Below are positions 15,928 through 18,151 of a stretch of 18,151 nt of DNA, piece after piece. Source of the DNA: Gemmatimonadales bacterium (GTDB lineage Bacteria > Gemmatimonadota > Gemmatimonadetes > Gemmatimonadales > GWC2-71-9); NCBI GenBank assembly GCA_013816685.1, contig JACDDX010000006.1:1-18151 (forward strand), written 5' to 3'. The notes under the pieces were generated by a model. It worked only from the letters and a program-made list of their open reading frames with translations. It did no database searches and had not been told where the DNA came from. Within the stretch, counting starts at the first letter, position 1; every line of letters starts with the position of its first letter. The position numbers and the translations under genes were made by a program.

Positions 15928-18151
15928 GTGACCTGCCGCCGTTTGGTTTCCGCCCTTGCCGGTGCCGCCGCGGCGGCCCTCCTGTTCCCGGGGCCCGCCC
16001 GGCTCCAGGCCCAGGCCGCCGACTCCACACTCCTCACCACCGAGCGCATCTTCGCATCGGCCGAGTTCAGGTCGCAGCCGTTCGGTCCGGCGCGCTGGCT
16101 GGAGGACGGGTCGGCGTATACCACGCTGGAGCCGTCGGCCGACGGGCCCGGCCGCGACATCGTCCGCTATGACGCGGCCAGCGGACGACGCGAGGTGCTC
16201 GTCCCGGCCGGCAGACTGCGGGCACCGGGCGACACGCTCCCGCTCGACATCGAGGACTACGGCTGGTCGAAGGATCTTCGCCGGCTGCTGGTCTTCTCCA
16301 ACAGCAAGCCGGTCTGGCGGCTCAACACCCGGGGCGACTACTGGGTGCTCGACCGCTCGAGCGGGAGGCTCACGAAGCTCGGCGGCAGAACGGCGAAGCC
16401 GTCGACGCTGATGTTCGCCAAGTTCTCGCCCGACGGGCGGCGGGTCGGCTACGTACGCGAGAACAACATCTACGTCGAGGACCTGGCCGGCGGCCGCATC
16501 GTGTCGCTCACCCGCGACGGGTCGCGCACGATGATCAATGGCACCTTCGACTGGGTGTATGAAGAGGAGCTGATGAACGGCAACGCGGATGGCTGGCGCT
16601 GGAGCCCTGACGGCGCGAGCATCGCGTACTGGCAGCTCAACGCCGACAGCGTCCGCAATTTCAATCTCGTCAACAACACCGATTCGCTCTACTCGCAGGT
16701 GACGCCGGTGCAGTATCCCAAGGTCGGCGAGGCCAACTCCGCGGCTCGGGTCGGGGTCGTCAGCGCCGGGGGCGGCGCCACCCGGTGGATGCGGATCGCC
16801 GGCGACCCGCGCGCGCACTACATCGGGCGAATGGAGTGGGCCGCCAACTCACGCGAAATCACCATGCAGCGGCTCAACCGGTTGCAGAACACCGACGAGC
16901 TGCTCCTCGGGGATGCCCACACCGGCGCGGTGCGGCCGATCCTTGTCGAGCGCGACCGCGCCTGGGTCGACCTGGTCGACGACATGGCCTGGCTCGGCAA
17001 AGGCGCCCACTTTCTCTGGATCAGCGATCGCACCGGCTGGACCCACGCCTATGTGGTATCCCGGGACGGCCAGACGGTCCAACCCGTGACTCACGGTGAC
17101 TTCGACGTGATCAAGGTCGTCGGGCTCGATGAGAAGGCCGGCTGGCTCTACTACATTGCCTCGCCCGACAACCCCCGCCAACGCTACCTCTATCGCACCC
17201 GGCTCGACGGGTCGGGCTCCCCGGAGCGGCTCACGCCGGCCCGCGAACCGGGCACGCACGGCTACGACGTCGCTCCGGACATGGGATACGCGATCGAGAC
17301 CTGGTCCAAGCTGGGTACGCCGAAGCAGATGCGGCTCGTCCGGCTGGCCGATCATGGCGTCGTCCGGCCGCTGGCAGAAAACCGGGCGGTGCGCGCAAAG
17401 GTTGCGGGCCTCAACCGCGGGCCGGTCGAGTTTTTCGGTGTCCAGGGCGCCAACGGTGTGCGCATGCCCGGCGTCCTGATGAAGCCCCCCGGTTTCGATT
17501 CGACCCGGAAGTATCCGCTGCTCTTCTTCGTGTACGGCGGTCCGGCGAGCACGACCACCAACGATGCGTGGGACTCCGGCTACCTCTACCACCTCATGCT
17601 CACCCAGCGCGGCTTCCTGGTCGCGAGCGTAGATAACCGGGGGACGCCCGCGCCGCTGGGTCGAGCGTGGAGGAAGGCAGTCTACGGCCAGCTTGGCGTG
17701 CTGGAGACCGACGACCAGGCCGCCGCCGCACGCGCGCTGGCCCGTCGGCCCTACGTTGATCGGGCCCGGATCGGAATCTGGGGCTGGAGCAACGGCGGCT
17801 TCATGAGCCTCAACATGCTGTTCCGCCATCCGGAGCTGTACCGCACCGCGGTCGTGGTTTCCCCGGTGACGCACTGGTCGCTCTATGACAACGTCTATAC
17901 CGAGCGCTACAACGGCCTGATCACCACGAACAAGGACGGCTACGACCGCGGGTCGCCGCTGACCTACGTGGACGGCATGCGCGGCGACCTGCTGCTGATC
18001 CACGGCAGCGGCGACGACAACGTCCATTTCCAGAACAGCGAGCGGCTGATCAACGCGCTGGTGGAGGCCGGGAAGCCGTTTCAGATGATGGAATACCCCA
18101 ACCGGACTCACTGTATCTGCCAGGGAACGGGGACGCCGTACCATCTGTACT
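15928..18151 (+). CDS. Dipeptidyl-peptidase IV-type S9 serine peptidase (3' partial)
   Basis: The frame is open from GTG 15928 to the right edge (741 codons); only the C-terminal tail is missing. A signal peptide (ALAGAAAAALLFPGPARLQA) leads, so it acts outside the cytoplasm. The N-terminal propeller carries DWVYEEEL with Glu212-214, the acidic motif by which DPP IV holds the free amino end of its substrate. The C-terminal hydrolase has VYGGP (about residue 533), nucleophile Ser621 in GWSNGG, Asp696 in HGSGDDNVHF and His728 in NRTHCI, so the full triad is inside the window. It should remove X-Pro or X-Ala dipeptides. The ATG seven bases upstream (15921) is in another frame and gives a shadow product. 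No clear Shine-Dalgarno is seen for GTG 15928. It follows uvrA by 64 bp. Confidence 0.93.
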   Translation, partial: MTCRRLVSALAGAAAAALLFPGPARLQAQAADSTLLTTERIFASAEFRSQPFGPARWLEDGSAYTTLEPSADGPGRDIVRYDAASGRREVLVPAGRLRAPGDTLPLDIEDYGWSKDLRRLLVFSNSKPVWRLNTRGDYWVLDRSSGRLTKLGGRTAKPSTLMFAKFSPDGRRVGYVRENNIYVEDLAGGRIVSLTRDGSRTMINGTFDWVYEEELMNGNADGWRWSPDGASIAYWQLNADSVRNFNLVNNTDSLYSQVTPVQYPKVGEANSAARVGVVSAGGGATRWMRIAGDPRAHYIGRMEWAANSREITMQRLNRLQNTDELLLGDAHTGAVRPILVERDRAWVDLVDDMAWLGKGAHFLWISDRTGWTHAYVVSRDGQTVQPVTHGDFDVIKVVGLDEKAGWLYYIASPDNPRQRYLYRTRLDGSGSPERLTPAREPGTHGYDVAPDMGYAIETWSKLGTPKQMRLVRLADHGVVRPLAENRAVRAKVAGLNRGPVEFFGVQGANGVRMPGVLMKPPGFDSTRKYPLLFFVYGGPASTTTNDAWDSGYLYHLMLTQRGFLVASVDNRGTPAPLGRAWRKAVYGQLGVLETDDQAAAARALARRPYVDRARIGIWGWSNGGFMSLNMLFRHPELYRTAVVVSPVTHWSLYDNVYTERYNGLITTNKDGYDRGSPLTYVDGMRGDLLLIHGSGDDNVHFQNSERLINALVEAGKPFQMMEYPNRTHCICQGTGTPYHLY

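Noticed and set aside
15921..16172. ATG-started 83-codon frame just before the S9 peptidase
   Set aside because: It is out of frame with the peptidase, whose GTG start and signal peptide at 15928 explain the region; the product has no recognisable feature.

Overview
The window is 18,151 bases of GC-rich bacterial DNA with densely packed genes on both strands and long antisense open frames, as expected at this composition. The gene set is a neprilysin-type M13 peptidase, a DPP IV-type S9 peptidase, secreted beta-lactamase-fold hydrolases, AQ-type signal peptide ends and a two-gene ABC exporter of the 'putative ABC exporter' permease class. This set suggests a Gram-negative-type heterotroph, most likely Gemmatimonadota or a neighbouring phylum. 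That placement is inferred from gene style only; there is no rRNA or tRNA here to confirm it. All identifications come from reading motifs, without database searches.

Left part (1-6643). The window opens inside a plus-strand gene that ends in two zinc ribbons. A minus-strand predicted outer-membrane beta-barrel protein converges on it. A gene-poor stretch follows, with what looks like a decayed RibD-C/DHFR-type reductase tail, then a DJ-1/PfpI protein with a clear Shine-Dalgarno. Next comes a translationally coupled pair: a secreted M13 metallopeptidase and, overlapping its stop by GTGA, an iodotyrosine-deiodinase-like flavoprotein with the Glu-Tyr-Lys substrate triad. A 13-bp perfect hairpin straddles the stop codon of this second gene. 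A secreted serine hydrolase of the class C beta-lactamase fold follows, with a large unassigned N-terminal region.

Middle part (6644-13007). A 109-residue protein looks like domain 2 of EF-Tu-type GTPases standing alone. It faces a minus-strand lipoprotein of unknown family. Upstream of that, on the minus strand, lies a tightly packed operon read right to left: a degenerate macro-domain-like protein, an ABC ATPase, its large membrane partner and a low-specificity threonine aldolase. The three junctions are a GTGA overlap, directly abutting TGA/GTG, and one intervening base.

Right part (13008-18151). A complete uvrA diverges from the macro-domain operon across a 138-bp region with candidate promoters facing both ways. 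Three degenerate 11-bp repeats separate uvrA from a DPP IV-type S9 peptidase that runs off the right edge with its catalytic Ser, Asp and His all present.

Functionally, the two secreted or envelope peptidases and the secreted serine hydrolase fit extracellular peptide use. uvrA is nucleotide excision repair housekeeping. I see no phage, insertion sequence, CRISPR array or recognised defence system. The least ordinary items are the solitary EF-Tu-domain-2-like protein, the deiodinase-like enzyme coupled to a peptidase, the macro-like gene leading an ABC exporter operon, and the unassigned lipoprotein.
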